Of a stretch of DNA of 5,741 nt, positions 1 to 5,738 are shown piece after piece. The stretch is from Calditrichota bacterium (lineage in GTDB: Bacteria > Zixibacteria > MSB-5A5 > GN15 > FEB-12): positions 1-5,741 of the forward strand of contig QQUK01000226.1 in NCBI GenBank assembly GCA_008501655.1, given 5' to 3'. The first letter of the stretch is position 1, and the number at the start of each line of letters is the position of its first letter. The translations under genes and the position numbers were made by a program. The notes under the pieces are model-generated. The model did not search any database and was not told the origin of the DNA. It saw only the letters and a list, made by a program, of their open reading frames with translations.

Positions 1-2
1 CG

Positions 3-719
3 TACTTAGGAAAGATAAACGATAACTCGGTTGCATTTATTTTCATTGTTGTCGGTGTGTATGCATTTAATTACTACCGGCAGCTCTTTTTAGAAAAAAC
101 CCGTATAGCTGAACTGAACCGAACCCTCGCCGAAACCAAACTTGAACAGTTAAAAACACAACTCCAGCCGCATTTTCTCTTTAATACCTTAAATACGATT
201 ACTGCCCTGATACATACCGATCCTGAAAAAGCTGATTTAGTCACAACAAAACTCTCCGACTTTTTAAGAACCTCGCTTGCCAAAGAACATCAGCAGATGA
301 CAAGACTTGACGAAGAGATAGATCTTTTAAAAAAGTATCTGGAAATACAACAGGTCCGCTTTGAAGACCGCCTGACAATTTCATTTGAAATTCCTCAGGA
401 TACTAAAAGTGCATTGGTTCCATATCTGATTCTCCAACCGCTGGCTGAAAATGCAGTGAAGCACGGCATATCAAAACAATCAGGTGACGGAAAAATAGAA
501 ATTATAAGCAAAATTGATGGTGACACTCTCGTTCTTACGGTTAGAAACAGCAACGCACAGCTTGATGACTCATTTTCTATCGAGCAGCATGCACAAATCG
601 GACTGAAAAACACTGTCGAACGGCTTCAGTACATCTATCAACAAAACGCATCGTTTACAATTCTGAATAATAATAATTCCGTCGAAGCAGTTATTACAAT
701 CCCCTATCAAAACAGGTAG
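3..719 (+). CDS. LytS/YehU-type sensor histidine kinase, 5'-truncated by window edge
   Basis: Membrane histidine kinase of the His_kinase (LytS/YehU/NatK) family, which passes phosphate to a LytTR regulator. The frame is open from the first full codon at 3, so the true start lies left of the window; the GTG at 57 is internal, inside a hydrophobic run (SVAFIFIVVGVYAF, about 27-68) that looks like the last membrane helix. A charged, probably coiled-coil linker follows. The phosphoacceptor motif LQPHFLFNTLN has its His at 171-173. The ATP-binding N-box is LILQPLAENAVKHGI (Asn at 450-452), and a G-box-like IGLKNTVERL lies at 597-626. The DxGxG box of classical kinases is not visible; VRNSN stands where it would be expected, a degeneration common in this family. 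The stop at 717 is 4 nt before the regulator start, so the two are almost certainly cotranscribed. The input domain is missing, so the signal is unknown. Confidence 0.93.
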   Translation, partial: YLGKINDNSVAFIFIVVGVYAFNYYRQLFLEKTRIAELNRTLAETKLEQLKTQLQPHFLFNTLNTITALIHTDPEKADLVTTKLSDFLRTSLAKEHQQMTRLDEEIDLLKKYLEIQQVRFEDRLTISFEIPQDTKSALVPYLILQPLAENAVKHGISKQSGDGKIEIISKIDGDTLVLTVRNSNAQLDDSFSIEQHAQIGLKNTVERLQYIYQQNASFTILNNNNSVEAVITIPYQNR

Positions 720-723
720 TCCT

Positions 724-1464
724 ATGGTTTCAATTTTAATAGTCGATGATGAGAAACTCGCCAGAGAACGTATCAAACATATGCTCATAGAGGTTACTGA
801 GATAGGAGAAGTTACAGAATGTCAGAATGGATATGAGGCTTACAAATATTTGCAGACGAATAAACCGGATATAATATTTTTAGATATCCAGATGCCGGAG
901 ATGACCGGTATTGAGTTTGTAGAAACAGTCGGGCTTACTGATCTCCCCTTAATTATTTTTGTGACCGCTTATGATGAGTTTGCTGTCAAAGCATTTGACT
1001 ACCATGCTGTTGATTACTTGCTGAAACCATTTGACAAAAAACGGTTTACTGAAGCATGTAACCGTGCCAAAGAAAGACTCACTTTAAAAAAACAGAACAA
1101 TCAGATAAAAAAATTGATTAAATCAGAGAAACTGACTGAACAGAATAGAGAATTTATTTTTGTCAAAGAAAGTGGGTTGATTAAAAAAATAGATATAGCG
1201 AAGATAAACTTTATCGAATCTTCAGGGAATTATCTTCTTATACATCATGCCAAAGAAAAAACAATCTACCGTGAGACAATGAAATTGATGCTTGAGAAAC
1301 TCCCTTCACAGTTCAAAAGAGTGCATAAATCTTATATTGTCAATTCAGACAAAATCAAACGCCTCGAGCCGACTACATCGGGTGATTATAAAATAATTCT
1401 GACAAACAACAGTGAGTTAAGTCTCAGTCGCCGTTTCAAAGATGAGTTACCCGAAATTTTTTAA
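724..1464 (+). CDS. LytTR-family response regulator (REC + LytTR DNA-binding domain)
   Basis: Cytoplasmic response regulator of 246 residues, the usual length for the LytR/AlgR family. The N-terminal receiver domain (about 1-120) has the acidic pair D8-D9, phosphoacceptor D54 in FLDIQMPEMTG, switch residue T81 in FVTAYDEFAVKAF, Y98, and K101 in the LLKPF motif, so all key receiver residues are present. A lysine-rich linker (about 105-142) leads to a LytTR domain (about 143-246) with the family landmarks FIFVKESG, INFIESSGNYLLIH, FKRVHKSYIVN and SLSRRFKDEL. LytTR domains bind DNA as direct repeats about two helical turns apart. The ATG at 724 follows the kinase stop by 4 nt and uses an AGG at 714-716 inside the kinase end, so translation is probably coupled. 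The cognate kinase is surely the upstream gene. The nearest candidate target is the secreted-protein gene at 1581. Confidence 0.96.
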   Translation: MVSILIVDDEKLARERIKHMLIEVTEIGEVTECQNGYEAYKYLQTNKPDIIFLDIQMPEMTGIEFVETVGLTDLPLIIFVTAYDEFAVKAFDYHAVDYLLKPFDKKRFTEACNRAKERLTLKKQNNQIKKLIKSEKLTEQNREFIFVKESGLIKKIDIAKINFIESSGNYLLIHHAKEKTIYRETMKLMLEKLPSQFKRVHKSYIVNSDKIKRLEPTTSGDYKIILTNNSELSLSRRFKDELPEIF

Positions 1465-1469
1465 CACGA

Positions 1470-1504
1470 TTTTCACCGTTTATCCCGAATTATCACCTCT
1501 TATC
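1470..1504 (+). repeat. Array of 10-bp direct repeats (TTWTCMC), candidate regulator binding site
   Basis: Four consecutive 10-bp units start at 1470, 1480, 1490 and 1500: TTTTCACCGT, TTATCCCGAA, TTATCACCTC and TTATCACAAA. The shared core is TTWTCMC at exactly one-helical-turn spacing. Units 1 and 3 share TTWTCACC and units 2 and 4 share TTATCMC, each pair 20 bp apart. A degenerate TTAACAC at 1461-1467 may be a fifth unit overlapping the regulator stop codon. LytTR regulators typically bind two direct repeats about 21 bp apart, so a role as the neighbouring regulator's site is plausible but unproven. Confidence 0.5.
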
Positions 1505-1568
1505 ACAAAAAACTGCCAAAAAAAGAACTCTTGCCGTTTCTAAACAAAAGAAAATAAACGACGATAAC

Positions 1569-1574
1569 AAGAGG
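1569..1574 (+). promoter_or_regulatory. Ribosome-binding site (AAGAGG) for the secreted protein
   Basis: AAGAGG lies 6 nt before the ATG at 1581. It supports that start, which also opens directly into a signal peptide. Confidence 0.75.
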
Positions 1575-1580
1575 TCTGAA

Positions 1581-3935
1581 ATGCTTGCCAAAACAGTTAA
1601 GTTTGTCCTGTTTATAATCTCGGTCTTACACACACCGATATCAGCACAGAATTTCACGAAAATAACTACCGGTGATATAGTCAGCGATGGGACCGGTTCC
1701 CGTTCGGTAAACTTTGTTGATATCAATAACGATAGCTACCCGGATATATTTATCACCAATGGAAAATCAGGCGGTGATAATAATATGCTCTTTCTAAACA
1801 ACGCCGACGGTACATTCACCCGTCAATTAACAGGTGATATAGTCGAGGACGGTACTCCCAGTGATGGTGCATCGTTTGCTGATTTTGATAATAATGGATT
1901 TTTGGATTGTGCAGTGGGGAACTGGTGGAACGAAATCAACTTGCTATACAAAAATTCGGACTCCGGTTCATTTGATTTTCTTTCACAAGCGAAACCGGCA
2001 AATGAAAATAGTTTTTCCGAATCCTGTTCCTGGGCAGATTTTGACCTTGATGGTGATGTTGACCTCTTTATTGCCAACTCTTCAGGTGATCTGAGAAATT
2101 TCCTCTATATCAATCAGGGAAATCTTCAGTTTACGAAAGATACTTTAACCGCCGTCACAACCGACACCGATATCTCCCGGTGCGGAACATGGGCTGATTA
2201 TGACAATGACGGCGACCCGGACCTGTTTGTTGCCAATGAAACCGGATATCCAAACAGATTATACCAAAACAACGGGGATGGTACTTTCACTAAAATAATC
2301 ACAGGTGCTATCGTCACCGATATGGGAAACAGCTGGACAGCAAGCTGGGGTGATTATGACAACGATAGCGACTTTGACCTATTTGTTGGCAATAACACTA
2401 ACGAACTGAATTTTTTCTACATCAATAATGGAGACGGTACTTTTACAAAAGATCCCTTATCAGCACTTGCATTTGATTTTACAAATACAGCCAGTTCAAC
2501 ATGGATAGACTTTGACAATGACGGCGATCTTGATCTTTTTATTGCCAATGGATTCGGTACAGCATTCCAGTCAAACATCCTGTATGAAAATGACGGAGCT
2601 GGTGCTTTTACAAAAGTAACCGGTGAAGATGTTGTCACCGACCAGGGGTGGTCTTATGGTTGTGCTTTTGGTGATTATGACAAAGATGGCGATAATGATC
2701 TGATGGTCGCAAAATGGCTGAGTGAGACAGAGAATAATGCACTGTACAGGAATGATGTGGGTTCAGCAAACAATTGGATTCATATCCTCCCCGTCGGCAC
2801 CATATCAAACAGCTCTGCAATAGGTACTAAAATTAAAGTAAAAGCAATAATCAACGGTTCACCCGTCTGGCAAATAACAGAGGTTTCATCACAGCATGGG
2901 TACTGTGTACAAAACAGCAATGATATGATTATTGGTCTTGGTGATGCAGCAATTATTGATTCAATCATTGTTGAATGGCCAAATTCACCGGTCGAATATC
3001 TCACTTCGGTTTCTGTAAATCAGTTTCTAACTATTATCGAAAAAGGTGTCCGCCTGAAATCCGATATACAGATTGGTGAAGCACCGCTTGATGTACAGTT
3101 TTCTCAAATATCCAGCTTATCGGTCACCAGTCAGAGTTGGGATTTTGGTGATAGTGATAGTTCTGTAGAATCCACCCCGCTTCATACTTATACTGACCCC
3201 GGTGTATATTCAGTACAGCTTGACGTTACCGCAACAGAAGGAAACTTTAACGCAACCCGTGATGCCTATATCGCTGTTCATAAAGATTCCGTTATTTTTC
3301 AGGATCAGATAGTTACACCCGGAAGCACACTCCGGATCCCGGTCTATCTTTCAAATTATCTGCCCCTGCAGGAAATCCAGATACCGGTTCAATGGACATC
3401 AGATTATGCATTGACTTTTAGCGATGTAACCAATGATACTTTGCGGTCATCTTTTATGAATCTCGTAATAACTCATTTTGATCTGTTTAATAAACGTATG
3501 TATATCTCACTAACGGTACCGGATGGTCAATATCTCAGCCCCGGGAATTCACCGGTGATTGAGATTGTCTTGACAACGACAGCATCTGCATCCGGTGTAG
3601 CACAATTTTCAGCTGATAATTATGATGATAAGATTTTATCCGCTGTATCCCCTTACGGGTTGTATAATCCGACTCAGATATCAGGTGCATACATTGCAAG
3701 CTGCTGTATTGGGATCCGCGGTAATGTAGATAATGATCCATCCGATCAAATCAATATTGCTGATTTAGTATATTTTGTTGATTATTCTTTTGGTTCTCCA
3801 TCCGGTCCTGTTCCGGCATGTTTTGAAGAAGCTGATGTCGACAGTAGCACGACATTGGATATCGGGGATATCGTTTATCTGGTCAACTACTCTTTTGGTT
3901 CGCCATCCGGACCAGCCCCTCTTTCCTGTATATAA
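1581..3935 (+). CDS. Secreted VCBS/FG-GAP propeller protein with ASPIC/UnbV, PKD, cohesin-like and dockerin-like modules
   Basis: Exported 784-residue protein of the CRTAC1-like type. Residues 1-22 form a signal peptide (KTVK, hydrophobic core, likely cut after ISA). Residues about 25-392 carry seven FG-GAP/VCBS repeats with calcium loops of the form DxDxDGxxD at D47-D55, D101-D109, D153-D161, D206-D214, D258-D266, D310-D318 and D365-D373. The 52-55 residue spacing fits one seven-bladed integrin-alpha-like propeller. Residues about 397-487 match ASPIC/UnbV (SSAIGTKIKV, HGYCVQ, IIGLGDA, VEWPN, VNQFLTI). A PKD domain follows (about 490-567: WDFGD, HTYTDPGVYSV). Residues about 570-706 look cohesin-like (TPGSTLRIPVYLSN). 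Residues 714-783 hold two dockerin-like calcium repeats. There is no catalytic motif, so binding or scaffolding is likelier than enzymatic activity. The substrate is unknown. The cohesin-like call is the least certain. The gene may be controlled by the upstream LytTR pair. Confidence 0.93.
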   Translation: MLAKTVKFVLFIISVLHTPISAQNFTKITTGDIVSDGTGSRSVNFVDINNDSYPDIFITNGKSGGDNNMLFLNNADGTFTRQLTGDIVEDGTPSDGASFADFDNNGFLDCAVGNWWNEINLLYKNSDSGSFDFLSQAKPANENSFSESCSWADFDLDGDVDLFIANSSGDLRNFLYINQGNLQFTKDTLTAVTTDTDISRCGTWADYDNDGDPDLFVANETGYPNRLYQNNGDGTFTKIITGAIVTDMGNSWTASWGDYDNDSDFDLFVGNNTNELNFFYINNGDGTFTKDPLSALAFDFTNTASSTWIDFDNDGDLDLFIANGFGTAFQSNILYENDGAGAFTKVTGEDVVTDQGWSYGCAFGDYDKDGDNDLMVAKWLSETENNALYRNDVGSANNWIHILPVGTISNSSAIGTKIKVKAIINGSPVWQITEVSSQHGYCVQNSNDMIIGLGDAAIIDSIIVEWPNSPVEYLTSVSVNQFLTIIEKGVRLKSDIQIGEAPLDVQFSQISSLSVTSQSWDFGDSDSSVESTPLHTYTDPGVYSVQLDVTATEGNFNATRDAYIAVHKDSVIFQDQIVTPGSTLRIPVYLSNYLPLQEIQIPVQWTSDYALTFSDVTNDTLRSSFMNLVITHFDLFNKRMYISLTVPDGQYLSPGNSPVIEIVLTTTASASGVAQFSADNYDDKILSAVSPYGLYNPTQISGAYIASCCIGIRGNVDNDPSDQINIADLVYFVDYSFGSPSGPVPACFEEADVDSSTTLDIGDIVYLVNYSFGSPSGPAPLSCI
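1719..2699 (+). repeat. Seven intragenic VCBS/FG-GAP repeats, about 156-165 bp period
   Basis: The calcium-loop codons recur at 1719, 1881, 2037, 2196, 2352, 2508 and 2673, giving steps of 162, 156, 159, 156, 156 and 165 bp. Loops 3 to 6 are followed by DLFIAN, DLFVAN, DLFVGN and DLFIAN, and most units carry an NNGDGTFTK-like hairpin. DNA similarity is strongest between units 4, 5 and 6, which suggests the most recent duplications are there. Loops 1, 2 and 5 have substitutions (for example DNDSDFD in loop 5), but the outer aspartates are kept in all seven. Confidence 0.88.
3720..3932 (+). repeat. C-terminal dockerin-like duplication
   Basis: Two units cover residues 714-747 and 750-783: GNVDND...INIADLVYFVDYSFGSPSGPVPAC and ADVDSS...LDIGDIVYLVNYSFGSPSGPAPLSC. 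Each has a calcium-type loop (D717/D719/D728 and D752/D754/D763), a short hydrophobic helix, and an identical SFGSPSGP tail. The DNA for that tail (3786-3809 and 3891-3914) matches at 21 of 24 positions, all three changes being synonymous. Unit 1 has a two-residue longer loop. The units lie at the very C terminus, where dockerins usually sit. Cysteines 708, 709, 747 and 783 border the units. Confidence 0.8.
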
Positions 3936-3937
3936 AA

Positions 3938-3967
3938 AAAACGGATGCGATACTTCGCATCCGTTTT
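3938..3967. terminator. Bidirectional intrinsic terminator between convergent genes
   Basis: A perfect 13-bp stem (AAAACGGATGCGA at 3938-3950 with TCGCATCCGTTTT at 3955-3967) encloses the loop TACT. It begins 2 nt after the secreted-protein stop and lies 23 nt past the cold-shock stop on the other strand. On the minus strand the stem runs into eight Ts (complement of 3934-3941), so that direction is strong. On the plus strand only TTTT follows, so that direction is weaker. Confidence 0.92.
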
Positions 3968-3990
3968 CGTAAATTTGACAAAAGTAAAAT

Positions 3991-4200
3991 TTATACTTCG
4001 GTTACATCAGTTGCCTGCGGACCGCGATCACCATCGGTGACGCCAAATTCAACTTTTTGACCTTCTTCTAAGGCTTTGAAACCTTCTTTTTTGATGGCTG
4101 AAAAATGTACGAATACGTCTGAACCGTTTTCACGGGTAACGAAACCGTAACCTTTTTCTGAGTTGAACCATTTTACTGTGCCTTGTTCACGTTCTGACAT
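3991..4200 (-). CDS. csp: Cold-shock protein, CspA family (single CSD domain)
   Basis: Small cytoplasmic nucleic-acid chaperone of 69 residues, the usual size for a one-domain Csp. It binds single-stranded RNA and DNA and melts secondary structure, helping translation in the cold or during rapid growth. The whole protein is one CSD barrel: GTVKWFNSEKGYGFV opens it, RNP1 is K16-GYGFV-T22, RNP2 is VFVHF (29-33) followed by SAI, and FKALEEGQKVEF, the GPQAT motif (60-64) and VTEV close it. The aromatic binding residues W11, F12, F20, F30, H32 and F33 are present. The ATG at 4200 has an AGGAGG 8 nt upstream. Its promoter and long leader lie at 4201-4405, and it ends in a strong hairpin terminator, so it is a single-gene unit. 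Which Csp paralogue it is cannot be told from the sequence. Confidence 0.97.
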   Translation of the reverse strand: MSEREQGTVKWFNSEKGYGFVTRENGSDVFVHFSAIKKEGFKALEEGQKVEFGVTDGDRGPQATDVTEV

Positions 4201-4370
4201 TGTGAAATCCTCCTAAATAATTCCATGACAGAACGAAAAACAACACATACTGCTCTCAGTACTGCTCATTACATCCTCTGTCGGGTGATTATTTGATGAA
4301 TGTGTTAATGGGTTAAATATGTGGAAATCTGTTACCAAAAATAATTCTCTAAATAAAAATGTTAATTTAC
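4201..4370 (-). promoter_or_regulatory. Long, structured 5' leader of the cold-shock gene
   Basis: The predicted transcript has about 170 nt before the start codon, in the range known for cspA-type mRNAs, whose leaders act as cold-responsive elements. Visible structure: a 6-bp closing stem (GACAGA/TCTGTC, plus-strand 4277-4282 with 4227-4232) encloses a hairpin TACTG-AGAG-CAGTA (4248-4261). The plus strand also shows TACTGCTC twice, at 4248 and 4260. The AGGAGG ribosome site is at 4209-4214. I see no exact match to the enterobacterial cold box, and there is no gene in this stretch. Confidence 0.5.
4209..4214 (-). promoter_or_regulatory. Ribosome-binding site (AGGAGG) for the cold-shock protein
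   Basis: A full AGGAGG lies 8 nt before the ATG at 4200, fixing the start and predicting strong translation. Confidence 0.92.
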
Positions 4371-4376
4371 CTTAAA

Positions 4377-4405
4377 AAAATAACAAATAGCTCTGAAAAT
4401 GGCAA
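4377..4405 (-). promoter_or_regulatory. Candidate sigma-70 promoter of the cold-shock gene
   Basis: On the minus strand TTGCCA (4405-4400, 5/6 to TTGACA) is followed after 17 bp by TATTTT (4382-4377, 4/6 to TATAAT), giving a start near 4370. A second pair, TTAACA-N16-TATTTT, lies about 40 bp downstream and could be an alternative. The site falls between the lipoprotein terminator and the cold-shock leader, where a promoter is required. Confidence 0.5.
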
Positions 4406-4421
4406 GTTATATTTTCATTAA

Positions 4422-4448
4422 AAAACCCCGAATTTTAATCGGGGTTTT
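4422..4448 (-). terminator. Intrinsic terminator of the lipoprotein gene
   Basis: A 10-bp perfect stem (AAAACCCCGA at 4422-4431 with TCGGGGTTTT at 4439-4448) has a 7-nt loop. On the minus strand it runs into six Ts (complement of 4420-4425). It begins about 55 nt after the lipoprotein stop at 4504. It separates that gene from the cold-shock promoter immediately downstream. Confidence 0.88.
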
Positions 4449-4503
4449 AGCCAAAACAGAGTTAAGATATTCCCAAATAACCTGAGAATACACTTGAAAG
4501 GTA

Positions 4504-5574
4504 CTACGGTAACAGAGAAAGAAGTTCTGTATTTGCCATTTGAGTCGGTGAAATAACGGTTTTAACGACATTTCCGCTCTTTTCAACAATTCCATCAACT
4601 GAGGTTGAGGCGAAAATCTTCCGATTTTGAACCTCAATATGGTTGACTTGACGGTCTTCCAGCTTATTTACCGGTTTGATTTCATCATTGAAATAAGAGA
4701 TAACACCTTTATCAGAACCAACATATACAACCCATCCCGAGGCATCGATTGTCCTGATATTATTATCCGGTAAACCGTCTTCTGTTGTCAGAGTTTCCCA
4801 TTTCCCTCCATCGAAAATATAAAAACCGTTATCACAGCCGACATATAGGTGATTATGGTTAAAATCGAGTGAATTGACATAATCAAAAATTGTCGTATCA
4901 CGGGTTAAAAAGCGTTTTTTAAATTTCTCACCATCCCATCGGAACAACCCCTCCCCCTGGGTACCGATCCAAAGTCCACCATTGTCAGCAACAAGTGATG
5001 AAATAGTGAAATCATCCAATATTTTCTCTTTGCCGAATACCGATTTACTGTACAGACCGTTTTCAGTTCCGATATAAAGCTCTGTCGGAGTACTGTATAG
5101 GGTGGTAATGACACCGTCAAACTGGTCATCGACATATTCAAGGGTCGTGTCGTTCAGTTTATATAATGTCTCGCCACCGACAAAGATTTCTGACTGATGT
5201 ACAGCTACTGTATGAAGCAGGTCATCGACCATAAAATCTTTTTCGATTTCACTTTTTCTATCGTAAACAATAAGTTTATTACCGTTTACCGCATATATTT
5301 TGTCATTAAAGAGGACAAAATCTTCATAGACAGGCGTAATATCAGCCGGTTCGATATCAACTTCTGATGAAACCGGTTCGACATCAATCACTTCTTCCGG
5401 CTGGTCAACGACTGCCTCGGCAAGATTATTGGAAACTGATTCAACAGCTGAATCAAATGCTTTGTCAGCAAGTGAGTTTGATTCAATCTTTGGGTCATCG
5501 GAACATCCGATGAACGCAGCAACAAACATGAAAGCTGCCAATGCTAAAACTGTGAGTCTGATTTGATTTTTCAT
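4504..5574 (-). CDS. Predicted lipoprotein with a seven-bladed Reg_prop-like beta-propeller
   Basis: A 356-residue exported protein of unknown specific function. Residues 1-23 form a lipoprotein signal (basic MKNQIR, hydrophobic core) with C24 in FIGC as the likely lipidated cysteine; F at -3 is unusual but tolerated. Residues 25-84 are an acidic, probably disordered tether (QPEEVIDVEPVSSEVDIEP). From about 85 to 342 I count seven blade-like repeats built on a strand motif of the LYIGTENGLY type: IYAVNGNKLIVYD (93), IFVGGETLYKL (130), LYIGTENGLYS (166), LWIGTQGEGLFRWDG (201), LYVGCDNGFYIFDG (243), VYVGSDKGVISYF (283), IFASTSVDGIVEKSG (320). LPDNNIRTI (268-276) is typical of the two-component regulator propeller family. 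In hybrid sensors such propellers are fused to a kinase; here no kinase follows. The ATG has AAGGAG 6 nt upstream. The role may be ligand sensing or protein binding at the membrane. Confidence 0.87.
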   Translation of the reverse strand: MKNQIRLTVLALAAFMFVAAFIGCSDDPKIESNSLADKAFDSAVESVSNNLAEAVVDQPEEVIDVEPVSSEVDIEPADITPVYEDFVLFNDKIYAVNGNKLIVYDRKSEIEKDFMVDDLLHTVAVHQSEIFVGGETLYKLNDTTLEYVDDQFDGVITTLYSTPTELYIGTENGLYSKSVFGKEKILDDFTISSLVADNGGLWIGTQGEGLFRWDGEKFKKRFLTRDTTIFDYVNSLDFNHNHLYVGCDNGFYIFDGGKWETLTTEDGLPDNNIRTIDASGWVVYVGSDKGVISYFNDEIKPVNKLEDRQVNHIEVQNRKIFASTSVDGIVEKSGNVVKTVISPTQMANTELLSLLP

Positions 5575-5580
5575 GACTTT

Positions 5581-5586
5581 CTCCTT
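5581..5586 (-). promoter_or_regulatory. Ribosome-binding site (AAGGAG) for the lipoprotein
   Basis: AAGGAG on the minus strand lies 6 nt before the ATG at 5574. It supports that start, which also begins the signal peptide. Confidence 0.9.
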
Positions 5587-5675
5587 CGAGTTTTGGGTTA
5601 GTTATTTGTCTTTCTCTCTATCAAAGGAGATGCCGAAAGAGGTAACCTGTTTTACCGCTTATAGTTATGTTTTCA

Positions 5676-5690
5676 TGATTAGATTAATCA
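5676..5690. repeat. Inverted repeat TGATTA-N3-TAATCA near the predicted lipoprotein transcription start
   Basis: Perfect 6-bp arms (5676-5681 and 5685-5690) flank GAT. The element lies just downstream of the minus-strand -10 hexamer and covers the likely start near 5686, a place where a repressor could act. It is AT-rich, so chance is a real alternative. Confidence 0.35.
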
Positions 5691-5692
5691 GC

Positions 5693-5722
5693 ATTATACT
5701 GTGTCACTATTGACACAAGCAA
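5693..5722 (-). promoter_or_regulatory. Candidate promoter of the lipoprotein gene
   Basis: On the minus strand a perfect TATAAT (5698-5693) has TTGCTT (5722-5717, 3/6 to consensus) 18 bp upstream. Transcription would start near 5686, leaving a leader of about 110 nt. The weak -35 and the inverted repeat filling the spacer suggest regulation. Confidence 0.55.
5700..5717. promoter_or_regulatory. Candidate operator TGTGTCA-N4-TGACACA
   Basis: Perfect 7-bp inverted arms (5700-5706 and 5711-5717) flank CTAT, giving an 18-bp dyad of the size bound by dimeric helix-turn-helix regulators. It fills the -35/-10 spacer of the leftward promoter and its right arm contains most of the TTGACA of the rightward promoter. 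It does not match the CRP (TGTGA-N6-TCACA) or FNR (TTGAT-N4-ATCAA) consensus, so the protein is unknown. Confidence 0.55.
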
Positions 5723-5738
5723 ATGATAAGAATATCAT
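5710..5738 (+). promoter_or_regulatory. Strong-consensus rightward promoter for a gene beyond the window
   Basis: TTGACA (5710-5715, 6/6) and TATCAT (5733-5738, 5/6) are separated by exactly 17 bp. Transcription would start a few bases past the right edge. The -10 also forms one arm of ATGATA-N4-TATCAT (5723-5738), a second small dyad. No rightward gene is visible here, so the target lies outside. Confidence 0.55.

Larger units (their letters stand above)
1465..1580. promoter_or_regulatory. Intergenic control region of the secreted-protein gene
   Basis: This 116-bp gap separates the response regulator from the secreted protein. It holds a direct-repeat array in its first 45 bp, then an A-rich stretch and a ribosome-binding site. 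I see no hairpin plus T-run, so read-through from the kinase/regulator operon is possible. I also see no convincing sigma-70 pair: the best is TTGCCG at 1531-1536 with TAAACG at 1555-1560, 18-bp spacing and a poor -10. A weak core promoter below a repeat array would fit an activator-dependent promoter, but that is inference. Confidence 0.45.

Noticed and set aside
1531..1560. Possible sigma-70 promoter TTGCCG-N18-TAAACG before the secreted-protein gene
   Set aside because: The -10 matches only 3 of 6 and the spacing is off. It is mentioned as context but is not supported as a promoter.
1719..2699. Regular spacing that might be taken for a CRISPR or DNA satellite
   Set aside because: The period is about 156-165 bp, in frame, and encodes the VCBS calcium loops, so it is a protein repeat.
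1823..3741. Several minus-strand frames opposite the secreted-protein gene
   Set aside because: They are antisense shadows of a repetitive coding sequence; their serine-rich repeats are the complement of the aspartate-rich calcium loops.
3775..3972. Plus-strand 65-codon frame overlapping the end of the secreted-protein gene
   Set aside because: It lies in another frame of a clear gene and runs through the terminator hairpin. It has no ribosome site of note and no recognisable protein.
3970..3993. AT-only inverted repeat TAAATTT-N10-AAATTTA at the cold-shock stop codon
   Set aside because: It is weak, AT-only and expected by chance here. The adjacent 13-bp hairpin already explains termination.
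4407..4637. Minus-strand 76-codon frame across the lipoprotein end and terminator
   Set aside because: It overlaps the lipoprotein in another frame and reads through the terminator. The product resembles no family.
5641..5656. Inverted repeat GGTAA-N6-TTACC in the lipoprotein leader
   Set aside because: The 5-bp arms are too short to separate from chance, and it lies about 30 nt downstream of the predicted start with no other support.
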